From Berryella intestinalis (GTDB lineage: Bacteria > Actinomycetota > Coriobacteriia > Coriobacteriales > Eggerthellaceae): a DNA stretch of 64,000 bases. Location: positions 1,612,001 to 1,676,000 of the forward strand of contig NZ_CP009302.1 in the NCBI RefSeq assembly GCF_000814825.1, given 5' to 3'. Below the pieces are notes generated by a model, which saw only the letters and a list, made by a program, of their open reading frames with translations, searched no databases and had not been told where the DNA came from. A program made the translations under genes and the position numbers. Shown piece by piece: positions 8,474 to 16,339 of the stretch (the first letter of the stretch is position 1; the number at the start of each line of letters is the position of its first letter).

Positions 8474-10051
8474 CTAATCGAGGTCGAAATCGATTGCGGA
8501 CACGTCCAGGCGCGGGAACAGCGGGTCGCCCACCTCCACCGCGTTGCCGGCAGGCAGCTGGCCCCACGCCGTGGCCGATTCGATATCGGTCACGCCTGCG
8601 AGGTCGACGCCGATGCGGCGCAGCGCCTCGGCCGACGTGTTCGGCATGAACGGCGCGAGGTACAGCGCGATGATACGGATCGCCTCGAGTGCGTTGTACA
8701 TGACCGTCGCCAGTTCATCGGCGGTTTCTTCAGACTTCGCCAGGTTCCAGGGAGCGGATTCCTCGACGTAGAGGTTCACGCGCGACGCGAGCTTCTGCAC
8801 CGCGGCCGCCGCACCCGAGAAGTCGAGCTCGGCCATGCACGAGTCGAACCGGGCGTACAGCTCGTCGGAAATCGCGCGCAAGGGGTTTTCGCCCGCAGCC
8901 TCCGGAGCCGCCGGAACCTTGCCATCGTAGTACTTCTTCGTCATGTTGAAGACGCGGCTGCAGAGGTTTCCCCAGGTGTTCGCCAGATCGGCGTTGTACA
9001 CCTGCACCATGCGCTCAAGCGAGATCGCGCCGTCGTGGCCGAACTGCACGTCGCTCATGAAGTAGTAGCGGTACGCGTCCACCCCGAACACCTTCACCAG
9101 GTCGGCGGGCATGAGCCCGTTGCCGCGCGACTTCGACATCTTCTCGCCCTTGGTGAGCAGAAACCCGTGGCCGAACACGCGGTGCGCAATGGGAAGCCCT
9201 GCCGCCATCAGCATGGCGGGCCAGATGACGCAGTGGAAGCGCGTGATGTCCTTGCCCACGATATGGTACTGGAAGGGGGAGCGGCGATCGAACTCGCCCG
9301 CGCGCCCGTCGTCGGCATAGCCGATGCCGGTGAAATACGCGACCAGCGCATCGGCCCAGACGTAGACCACGTGATCGGGATCGAACGGCAAGGGAACGCC
9401 CCAGTCGAACGTGCTGCGGGAGATGGAGAGGTCCTTCAGGCCGCCCTTCACGAACGAAACCACCTCGTTGCGGCGCGTCTCGGGCTGGATGAAATCGGGG
9501 TGCTCCTCGTAGAACCTCAGCAGGGGCTCCTGGAAATCGGACAACTTGAAAAACCAGTTCTCTTCGCCCGACGCCTTCTGAACGGGACGGTGGCACTCGG
9601 GACACACGAACGCGCCCTCCTCGTCGCGCTCGAGGTCGCTTTCCGCGTAGTAGGTTTCCTCGTGAACGCAGTACCAGCCCTCGTAGCTGCTCTTGTACAG
9701 GTAGCCCTTCTCGAACAGGTCTCCCCACAGCTTCTGGACGCCGCGCGCATGGCGCGGCTCGGTCGTGCGCACGAAGTCGGTGTAGTCGATGTCGAGCAGG
9801 TCCCATGCCTCGCGAAACGCCGGCTCCATCGAGTCGCACCATTCCTGAGGCGACATGCCCTTGGCCGCGGCCGTATCGGCCACCTTCTGGCCGTGCTCGT
9901 CCATTCCCGTGACGAACGCCACGTCGTAGCCGTTCATGCGCTGGTAGCGGGCGACGAGGTCGGCGGAAACCGTCGAATACGCCGTTCCCAGATGCGGCGC
10001 GGCGTTCACGTAGTAAATGGGAGTGGTGATCGAATAGGTTCCCTTGGACAT
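8474..10051 (-). CDS. metG: methionyl-tRNA synthetase
   Basis: This class I aminoacyl-tRNA synthetase charges tRNA-Met. The HIGH-type motif is HLGTAYS near residue 20 and the KMSKS loop (KMSKSRG) lies near residue 300. A connective-peptide zinc knuckle is suggested by FVCPECHRP with an upstream cysteine. The ATG at 10051 (525 residues) is preferred because it begins MSKGTYSITTPIYYVNA, the conserved start, and is preceded by AAAGGGG. The length fits the short form without the C-terminal tRNA-binding domain. It heads the metG-tatD-FMN reductase-ksgA operon. Confidence 0.95.
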   Translation of the reverse strand: MSKGTYSITTPIYYVNAAPHLGTAYSTVSADLVARYQRMNGYDVAFVTGMDEHGQKVADTAAAKGMSPQEWCDSMEPAFREAWDLLDIDYTDFVRTTEPRHARGVQKLWGDLFEKGYLYKSSYEGWYCVHEETYYAESDLERDEEGAFVCPECHRPVQKASGEENWFFKLSDFQEPLLRFYEEHPDFIQPETRRNEVVSFVKGGLKDLSISRSTFDWGVPLPFDPDHVVYVWADALVAYFTGIGYADDGRAGEFDRRSPFQYHIVGKDITRFHCVIWPAMLMAAGLPIAHRVFGHGFLLTKGEKMSKSRGNGLMPADLVKVFGVDAYRYYFMSDVQFGHDGAISLERMVQVYNADLANTWGNLCSRVFNMTKKYYDGKVPAAPEAAGENPLRAISDELYARFDSCMAELDFSGAAAAVQKLASRVNLYVEESAPWNLAKSEETADELATVMYNALEAIRIIALYLAPFMPNTSAEALRRIGVDLAGVTDIESATAWGQLPAGNAVEVGDPLFPRLDVSAIDFDLD

Positions 10052-10380
10052 GGATCGCGCCCCTTTGTTCCGAGCGCCCCGAAGAGCGCGCATGCTTCAA
10101 AATACAGCCGAACATTTTACCACCGAACGGCAGGCCCGAAGGAAACGACACAGCGAACGCGCCGATGGGACGGACCCGTCCGCCGCCGGCGGGCACGGGG
10201 CCGAAAACGGCCGCAGATGCGGCATCGACCGCAAGAACCGCTTGCCCGCCCCCGGCGCGCGCGAAACCGCCGAGGCGGACCGAAACCCAGAAGACGGCTC
10301 CTCCGAATCCGCCGCCCTTCACAATCGCTGCACCGATGATCTGCGTTTTTGTGCGCGCCTAACCGCACAAGCGCCGAAAT
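10052..10380. other. intergenic region between divergent metG and 10444 gene
   Basis: About 330 bases of GC-rich sequence lie between two divergent genes. The right end holds the promoter of the 10444 gene. On the metG side there is an AT-rich patch (about 10094-10130) where its promoter probably lies, but no confident -35/-10 pair was identified. No RNA gene or coding region is supported. Confidence 0.5.
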
Positions 10381-10409
10381 TTTACCCGCGCTCGGCCCTT
10401 CTCTATAAT
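10381..10409 (+). promoter_or_regulatory. sigma70-type promoter for the secreted coiled-coil protein
   Basis: A perfect -10 TATAAT (10404-10409) lies 17 bp downstream of TTTACC (10381-10386, 4 of 6 matches to TTGACA). The gene starts at 10444 with AAGGA at 10435-10439. This promoter also argues against the in-frame ATG at 10408, which lies inside the -10 box. Confidence 0.8.
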
Positions 10410-10443
10410 GGGTGCCTGTCTTTTCCGCCTACGTAAGGACCCT

Positions 10444-11595
10444 ATGCGGCTTATCGCTGTACGACATATCGACGCGGCAAAACGGCGCCTTCCGCGCACG
10501 GCTGCCGCCCTCGCCTGCGCGGGCGCCCTCGCCTTTTCGGGGGTTCCGTTCGACGGGTCCCCCGCCTCGCGCGCCTTCGCCGAAGACATCGACACCGCTC
10601 CCGTGGCAGACGAGTTCCAGCAGCGCGTCGAGCAGACATCGGCCGATTACCTGGCTGCAACGGAGCATCTGTCTTCGATCGAGCGCTCGATCGAAGAGAA
10701 CCGGGCGCAGATCGAACGGCTCGAGGCGGCCCTTCCCGCCCAGCAGGCGCGCAGCAACGACGCCGCCACGGCGCTGTACAAGATGCAGAGCGACTCGGCC
10801 TCCATCGTCACGCTGCTGCTGAACGCGAGGGATTTCTCCGACTTCATGCGCAACCTGGAATACATCGGCAGCGTCGCCGATCGCAACGTCGCCGAGATCA
10901 ACGAGCTCCAAAGCATGAAGGCGCAGCTGGATCGAACCGAAGCCGAGCTGGAAACCCAGCGCGTCGCCGCCGAGCGAGCCGCCGCCGATGCGCAAAGCGC
11001 CCTTGAAGAAGCGCAGGCTGCCCGCGAGGAAGCCCAGCGCATAGCGCGCGAGAAGGCCGAGCGCGAAGCGGCCGAGGCGCAGGCGGCGGCCGAGGAAGCG
11101 GCCCGCATCGCCGCCGAAGAGGCGGCCAAGAGCGAGGCGGAAAACGCCGGGGCAGCCGAGGCGCCGGAAAGCCCGAAGACGACCGCAAGCCCCATCGCGG
11201 CTCCTTTGGCCGATGACGTCGACTGGGACGCCGACGCGCAGCAGTTCATCGACACCTGGGCGCCGCGCATCGATGCCTACCTGGCCGGATCCCCGATGGC
11301 GGGACAGGGCGAGGCCTATGCGAAGGCCGCCTGGACCTACGGCATCGACCCGCGGTTCTCCCCCGCCATCTCGGCAGTGGAAAGCTCGAAGGGAGCCTAC
11401 TGCTTCAAACCCCACAACGCCTGGGGATGGGGCTCGGTGAGCTGGGGGTCGTGGGAAGATGCCATCAACGGCCACGTCGCGGGCCTCGCACGCGGCTACG
11501 GCTACACGGTATCGCCCTCCGCCGCCAAGAAATACTGCCCGCCCACCTGGCAGGACTGGTACAACAAGGTGTCCTACCAGATGTCTTTGATCTAG
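10444..11595 (+). CDS. secreted coiled-coil protein with C-terminal lysozyme-like domain
   Basis: The 383-residue protein starts with a basic region and hydrophobic signal peptide ending near SRAFAED (about residue 46). A long coiled coil follows (about residues 55-225), very rich in A, E, R and Q and resembling the N-terminal part of PcsB/CwlO-type wall hydrolases. A linker rich in A, E and P leads to a globular C-terminal domain (about 255-383). That domain contains YGIDPRFSPAISAVESSKG, in which the Glu after AV resembles the catalytic Glu of lytic transglycosylase/glucosaminidase folds, followed by NAWGWGSVSWGSWEDAI. Peptidoglycan cleavage is likely but inferred; no homologue search was possible. 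It is a single-gene unit with its own promoter and terminator. Confidence 0.7.
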   Translation: MRLIAVRHIDAAKRRLPRTAAALACAGALAFSGVPFDGSPASRAFAEDIDTAPVADEFQQRVEQTSADYLAATEHLSSIERSIEENRAQIERLEAALPAQQARSNDAATALYKMQSDSASIVTLLLNARDFSDFMRNLEYIGSVADRNVAEINELQSMKAQLDRTEAELETQRVAAERAAADAQSALEEAQAAREEAQRIAREKAEREAAEAQAAAEEAARIAAEEAAKSEAENAGAAEAPESPKTTASPIAAPLADDVDWDADAQQFIDTWAPRIDAYLAGSPMAGQGEAYAKAAWTYGIDPRFSPAISAVESSKGAYCFKPHNAWGWGSVSWGSWEDAINGHVAGLARGYGYTVSPSAAKKYCPPTWQDWYNKVSYQMSLI

Positions 11596-11654
11596 TGGGA
11601 AGGACCCCGTCCGAACCGAAAGCGCGCAGTCGATACCGGGAAAGCGCGAAAACG

Positions 11655-11692
11655 ACAAGGCCCCCGAAGCCGCAAAGCTTCGGGGGCCTTTC
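11655..11692. terminator. bidirectional terminator between convergent genes
   Basis: A perfect 11-bp stem (11659-11669 with 11678-11688, arm GGCCCCCGAAG) has an 8-nt loop and is followed by TTTC on the plus strand. It sits between the convergent 10444 gene and the subtilase gene and probably serves both. Confidence 0.8.
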
Positions 11693-11704
11693 GCTGCACC
11701 TCGG

Positions 11705-14329
11705 CTACACGCGCGCCGTCGCGCGCTTCAGCGCTTCGAACGTCGACTTCGGCACGGCCGCCTCGCCGCCGAACACGTAGCCGCCGTCGATCGCGGAAGC
11801 CCGCTTCCTCACCACGGTGTCGATGCAGTAGGGATCGAACCGGAACACGTCGCCCTCGGACGTGGGCCCGTCGTGGGGGACCAGCAGGAGCACGCTTCCG
11901 TTCTTGCCGCACAGGGCCGCGCCCGTCAGCGCGTCCCAGTAGCCGTTGCCGTCGGCGATGCCCAGCTTGTCGATGGACAGCTTCACATCCGCCTTGCCGC
12001 TGAGGGCGTATTCGGCGATGCGCGCAGAGGTCTGCCAGGCATCGACTCCCGCCATGCGCACGACCTTGCCCGATGCGATTCCCGCCGAGACGAGGCGCCG
12101 TTCCGTGCCGGACGCCACCGCTGCTTCCCCACCGACGATGAGCGCGCCGCCGAGCTTGGCGTCGCGCACGAACGAGGCCGCCGCAGATGAAAGCTCGCCC
12201 GAGGAATCGGTCAGCAGCACGGGGGATCCCTGGGCGTATGCGAGGGGCGCGGCCGAAAGCGCATCGTAGTAGCCGTTGATGGTGGCCACGACGCACGAAC
12301 CAGCGGGGCGAACCCTCTGGACCTCCTGGGCGATGCGCAGCGAGGTGTCGGCCGCATCGATGCCGCCGAGCCGCGTGACGTCCAGGTTCATATCGCGCCT
12401 GAGCGTGTCGCTCACCTTCGCGGACACGGCCGCCGTGCCGCCCACGATGTAGACTTTCCTGACGCCCAGGCGCTTGATCTGGGATCGGGTTTCCGACGAA
12501 AGGCTGTCGGGCGGCGTCAGCAGCACCGGCGCGCCGTAGACCCCCGCCAGGGCGCTGGCCGAAAGGGCGTCCCAATACCCGCTGCTGGTGGCCAGAACGA
12601 CCGTCTTGGTCGACCCCTGCTCCCAACCTTCATCCGCGATCTTGCCCATGGTTCCCAGCGCATCGTCGCCGTACAGGCGCTCCCACGTGACGGGAGCCTT
12701 CTTCACGCTGTTCAGCGCTGCGGACATGTTCAGCTTGCCGTGGCCGTACTTGTTGTCGCGACCAGGATCGCCCAGGTCGGTAGCGGTTGAAAGCAGGGCC
12801 CGTTCCACCTCGTCGGGCGTGAGGGAAGAGTTCTTCGCGAACAGCAGCGCCGCGGCCGAGGAGACCATGGGGGACGCCTGAGACGACCCGCTTTTCACCA
12901 CGTACCCGTTGTTCATGTCCGAAGTCGACCAGATATCGACGCCCGGAGCCGCGATGTCTTTCCGATCGTTGTAATCGGCCCATTCGGGACGCTCGTTGCT
13001 GCTGTCGAGGGGCACGACGGCGATGACGTTCTTGAAATCGGACGGGTACTGGTAGTCCGTGATGGGCTTGCCGTAGGCGTCGCCGTTGCCCCCCGATGCG
13101 ACCGAGAGGACCCCGTTATCCCGCGCCTTCTGGATGGCGTCTTCCAGCGCTTTGTCGACAACGGGGGTCGTGCCGCCCAGGCTCATGTTCACCACGCGCG
13201 TGTTCGTCCTCTGGGCTATGGTCTTGCCCGACCCGTCCGGGTCGCTCAAAAGGTAGTTAAACGCGCGGATGATGGTCGCATCGTCGCTGATCACCCTTCC
13301 GCGATAATCCTCGTGAAACACCCTGACGGGAAGGACGTTGGCATTGTAGGAAAGGCCGGCCATGCCGAAAGCGTTGCCCGCGCGCGCCGCCACGATTCCC
13401 GACACATGGACGCCGTGCGCGTACTTCTCGGTGGCGCTGGTGCTCAGCTTCGTGCTGTAATAGGCATCGTACGCGTAGTCTTTTATCAGGTTGTCCTTCA
13501 TATCCTTGTGGTCGAAGTTGAAGCCCGTGTCGAACACGGCGACCGCCACCTTGTTGTCGCAGCGCGCCAGATCCCAGGCTTTGAACGCATAGAGGCTGTA
13601 CAGCCACCACTGGTTCTTGATCGTCCATTCGGACGTTTTGGAATACGACATCGGATCGTTCGGGGTCTGCTGGGAAGCCAGCTCCCCAACCCCCTCGATC
13701 GCATCCTGGGCAGAGCCGGTCGGTTCGGAGGAGGTGCCCGCGTCGTCGGCCTTTTCGCTCGCATCATCGGCCGCAACGGCCGGGGTATCGGACGAGTCGG
13801 TGCGGTCCTCGGTGGGATAGTACAGGTAGTTCGGCTGAGCGTAGGCCACATCCGGGTCGCGCTCGGCCTGGGTGACGCCCTCGGCCACCGACACCCCCTC
13901 GGGAAGATCGACCAGCACCGTCTTGCCGTCGACGCTCTCGACCTGCTCGGATTCGCCGGCCAAGTCGGTTATCTGCTCGTCATCGACGCTCATGGTACCG
14001 ATCACGTTCTTGTCGGGCGCGCCTTCCTTGTACACGACGATCATCTCGTCTTCGCTGTACGTACCGCGGGCAGCTTCGATCTCGGCCGCCCGCTCGTCGA
14101 TGCGCGCCTCGTCGGCTGCAGCGAGCTCGGGCGAGTCCCCGTCTGCCCGGGAGCCGGATTCGGCCGACTGATCAAAGCCCGCGGCGGCACCTCCCTGCGA
14201 GGCGGGCGATTGCGCGGAATCGGAACCCTCCCCCTCGTCCGCATACGCTATCGGCGCATACGGGACCAGCGCGCAGCAAAGCGCCAACGACAGCGCCGCT
14301 CGCGCGACCTTTTCCAACGAGACGTTCAT
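11705..14329 (-). CDS. cell-wall-associated subtilisin-like serine protease with CWB2 repeats
   Basis: This 874-residue exported protease has a signal peptide (residues 1-30, ending AYADE), an acidic low-complexity linker and a propeptide-like region (about 95-175). The S8 peptidase domain follows, with D267 (VFDTGFNFDHKD), H305 (YAHGVHVSG), oxyanion N415 (SGGNGDA) and S483 (GSSQASP). About 300 C-terminal residues form three repeats of the cell wall binding repeat 2 type, with recurring GG-A-V and ATINGYYDALSAAPLAY-like segments, which hold proteins to wall polymers. The start has GGAG 6 bases upstream. It is likely a surface protease acting on exported proteins; the substrate is unknown. Confidence 0.9.
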   Translation of the reverse strand: MNVSLEKVARAALSLALCCALVPYAPIAYADEGEGSDSAQSPASQGGAAAGFDQSAESGSRADGDSPELAAADEARIDERAAEIEAARGTYSEDEMIVVYKEGAPDKNVIGTMSVDDEQITDLAGESEQVESVDGKTVLVDLPEGVSVAEGVTQAERDPDVAYAQPNYLYYPTEDRTDSSDTPAVAADDASEKADDAGTSSEPTGSAQDAIEGVGELASQQTPNDPMSYSKTSEWTIKNQWWLYSLYAFKAWDLARCDNKVAVAVFDTGFNFDHKDMKDNLIKDYAYDAYYSTKLSTSATEKYAHGVHVSGIVAARAGNAFGMAGLSYNANVLPVRVFHEDYRGRVISDDATIIRAFNYLLSDPDGSGKTIAQRTNTRVVNMSLGGTTPVVDKALEDAIQKARDNGVLSVASGGNGDAYGKPITDYQYPSDFKNVIAVVPLDSSNERPEWADYNDRKDIAAPGVDIWSTSDMNNGYVVKSGSSQASPMVSSAAALLFAKNSSLTPDEVERALLSTATDLGDPGRDNKYGHGKLNMSAALNSVKKAPVTWERLYGDDALGTMGKIADEGWEQGSTKTVVLATSSGYWDALSASALAGVYGAPVLLTPPDSLSSETRSQIKRLGVRKVYIVGGTAAVSAKVSDTLRRDMNLDVTRLGGIDAADTSLRIAQEVQRVRPAGSCVVATINGYYDALSAAPLAYAQGSPVLLTDSSGELSSAAASFVRDAKLGGALIVGGEAAVASGTERRLVSAGIASGKVVRMAGVDAWQTSARIAEYALSGKADVKLSIDKLGIADGNGYWDALTGAALCGKNGSVLLLVPHDGPTSEGDVFRFDPYCIDTVVRKRASAIDGGYVFGGEAAVPKSTFEALKRATARV

Positions 14330-14415
14330 GCAGATCTCCTAACGACGGGCAAACCGCAGATCACCGCAGGGCGCCCTCTTCCATCCGAAAAGTCGAAGCG
14401 CCCATTCTACACGCA

Positions 14416-14454
14416 GGAAGCGGAACCGAAGGCATCTCCTCCGATTCCGCTTCC
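14416..14454. repeat. inverted repeat upstream of the subtilase gene
   Basis: Perfect 10-bp arms GGAAGCGGAA (14416-14425) and TTCCGCTTCC (14445-14454) flank 19 bases that contain a further short pairing. There is no T-tract on either strand, so terminator function is uncertain. It lies between the ygjP-like gene's stop and the protease start and could be an operator or part of a leader. Confidence 0.4.
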
Positions 14455-14492
14455 CAACGAAATACAAGGTAACCTATTCTAGTTAACTTATT

Positions 14493-15134
14493 CTACCTTA
14501 ATTTTGCGGCGACGGTGCGCCAATCGGGGAGGAACCTGTCCATGATGCGATGGAACTCGCGTCCGTGACCGGCCACGATAAGGTGGGCGAGCTCGTGTAC
14601 CACCACGTATTCGAGGCATTCCGGAGGGTAGAGCGCCAAGCGCACGTTGAGGCAGATGCGCCCCGTTGCAGGCTGACAGCTTCCCCAGCGCGAGCGCATG
14701 TTGCGGTACGCGAGCCTTCCCGCTCGCACCCCCATGATCCGCTCCCACTTCGCCACAAAGACGGGCGCGGCGGCCTCGACCGCTGCGCGCCATGCGCGGA
14801 TTTCCGCAGCGTCGGCGCGCTCGGCCCGAGCCATGACGGATTGTTCGACCTCGCGCTGCTTTTCGGCCAACCACGCCCGCTTCGAGCGCACGAGGTCCTC
14901 GATTTCCCGATCCGCCACGAAAAACGGGGCCGACACCTCGATGCGGCCCTCGGGCGGTCTGACGCGCAGCCGGATCGTGCGCACGTCCTTGCGAGCGACG
15001 TGCACGGCAAGGCCGTCGACCGTCAGGACCGAGCGTACGGAAGCGCCCGATCCGGACCCGCGCCCCAGGCGCACGCGGCGGGCCCGCAAAGACGGGGCGC
15101 TGCGCACGTCTGGGGCCGTTCGCCCGCCACTCAC
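14493..15134 (-). CDS. YgjP/SprT-like metallopeptidase (DUF45 family)
   Basis: The 213-residue protein ends in the zinc-peptidase signature VVVHELAHLIVAGHGREF, with HELAH as the two zinc His and catalytic Glu and the following H-G-x-E/F-H as the third ligand region. WGSC-type and PP-E-CLEYV segments typical of the YgjP family precede it. About 35 N-terminal arginine- and serine-rich residues are extra. The GTG start at 15134 overlaps the rsmI stop (GTGA), so it is translated by coupling with rsmI. The biological substrate is unknown for this family. Confidence 0.8.
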   Translation of the reverse strand: MSGGRTAPDVRSAPSLRARRVRLGRGSGSGASVRSVLTVDGLAVHVARKDVRTIRLRVRPPEGRIEVSAPFFVADREIEDLVRSKRAWLAEKQREVEQSVMARAERADAAEIRAWRAAVEAAAPVFVAKWERIMGVRAGRLAYRNMRSRWGSCQPATGRICLNVRLALYPPECLEYVVVHELAHLIVAGHGREFHRIMDRFLPDWRTVAAKLR

Positions 15135-16027
15135 AGCTCGCGCACCCGCTTGGTCGCCGCAAGGGCCAGATCGTAGGCGGTATTACGGGGGATATCCAAC
15201 TCGTTGGCGAGCGTCCGCGCGATATCCTTGGCACGCGCACCCTCCGCCGCCATCGATGCGGCGCGCTCGGCGGCCCAATCCTGGGCAGACCGTGCCCGCT
15301 CGGCGCGCTCCTCATCGCCTGGACCTTCGATGACCAGGGCGATCTCCCCTTTTATCGCGCCTTCCGACAAACGTTCCTCGAATCGCGCGAGGACCTCCGA
15401 CGACGAGCCGCGCACGACCTCTTCGTGCAGCTTGGTGAGCTCGCGGCACACGGACACCGCGCGGTGGGGAAACGCCCGCGCCACCACGCGCAGGGAATCG
15501 ACCAGGCGGTTGGGGCTCTCGTAGAACACGAGGGCCGCCGGAAGGTCGCGCAGGCCGTTCAGCACCGCAGCGCGCTCGGCGTCTTTGCGCGGGAAGAACC
15601 CACCGAAATAGAACCGCTGGTCGAGCGCCCCGCTGGCCACGTACGCCGTCGCAACCGCCGTCGGCCCGGGAAGGACCTCGACCGGGGCGCCCGCCTCGCG
15701 TGCCGCCCTCACCAGCCTTAAGCCCGGATCGGATACACCCGGCATCCCGGCGTCGGAGCAGTACGCGATCGCCTCGCCCGCCAAGACGCGCACGACCACG
15801 TCGTTCGCGACCCTGCCGATGCGGTTCTCGTCCAAACGCTCGAGGGGCTTCTCGATCCCCAGGGCCGCAAGCAGCTTGCCCGTCACGCGCGTGTCCTCGG
15901 CGCACACCGTATCGGCGCGTTCGAGCCGCTCGATCGTGCGCAGCGTGACGTCCCCGAGGTTTCCCAGGGGAGTCGGACAGATTACCAGGCAGCCCTTATC
16001 CGAGGCCGCAGGGCTACTCTGAGCCAT
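15131..16027 (-). CDS. rsmI: 16S rRNA 2'-O-ribose C1402 methyltransferase RsmI
   Basis: RsmI is a tetrapyrrole-methylase-fold enzyme that methylates the ribose of C1402 in the ribosomal decoding centre. The sequence shows LVICPTPLGNLGDVTLRT near the N-terminus, CAEDTR, the SDAGMPGVSDPG loop and PGPTAVATAYVASG, all typical. The 298-residue length fits. The gene overlaps the preceding 54-codon micropeptide gene by 14 bases and the following peptidase gene by 4 bases, so the three form a tightly coupled operon. Confidence 0.93.
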   Translation of the reverse strand: MAQSSPAASDKGCLVICPTPLGNLGDVTLRTIERLERADTVCAEDTRVTGKLLAALGIEKPLERLDENRIGRVANDVVVRVLAGEAIAYCSDAGMPGVSDPGLRLVRAAREAGAPVEVLPGPTAVATAYVASGALDQRFYFGGFFPRKDAERAAVLNGLRDLPAALVFYESPNRLVDSLRVVARAFPHRAVSVCRELTKLHEEVVRGSSSEVLARFEERLSEGAIKGEIALVIEGPGDEERAERARSAQDWAAERAASMAAEGARAKDIARTLANELDIPRNTAYDLALAATKRVREL

Positions 16028-16178
16028 GCTTGCCGCGCTTGGGCACGTCGACGGTTCCGCGGCGGCGCTTCACCGCCGCAACGATAAGCGCCACCGCGCC
16101 GAGGATGACCACGGCCCCGATGACGAAGGCCAGTATCGTCTCCCCCGTGCAGGGAAGGCAGGTAAGTTCCCGAGACAT
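16014..16178 (-). CDS. 54-residue membrane micropeptide with LPCTG motif
   Basis: The open frame starts with ATG at 16178, with AGAGGAG about 4 bases upstream, a strong ribosome-binding site. The peptide has a CxxC within TCLPCTGE (residues 6-13), then a 20-odd residue hydrophobic segment (about 15-36), then KRRR (37-40) and a basic tail. LPxTG + hydrophobic stretch + positive charges is the layout of a sortase sorting signal, but here there is almost nothing N-terminal to anchor and no signal peptide. Alternatively the motif is chance and the CxxC matters. The stop lies 14 bases inside rsmI, so it may drive rsmI translation. Function is unknown. Confidence 0.7.
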   Translation of the reverse strand: MSRELTCLPCTGETILAFVIGAVVILGAVALIVAAVKRRRGTVDVPKRGKHGSE

Positions 16179-16252
16179 CGTGCTCCTCTCTATCGAGCGG
16201 TCGGCGGCGCCGGTTCGAAGCCGCGCATGATCCCGCGGTTCGAACACGGGAC

Positions 16253-16292
16253 GAAAAGCAAACGGGGTGCGCGGCCCGAGACCGCACACCCC
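16253..16292 (-). terminator. terminator after the dehydratase-activase gene
   Basis: On the minus strand an 11-bp stem with one G-T pair (16292-16282 with 16274-16264) and a 7-nt loop is followed by GTTTGCTTTTC. It lies about 48 bases downstream of the activase stop codon and upstream of the micropeptide-rsmI operon. Confidence 0.65.
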
Positions 16293-16339
16293 CATTGTAA
16301 CCTTCTCGCCCCGCGTCCGCCGAAACGCCGACAGACCCT

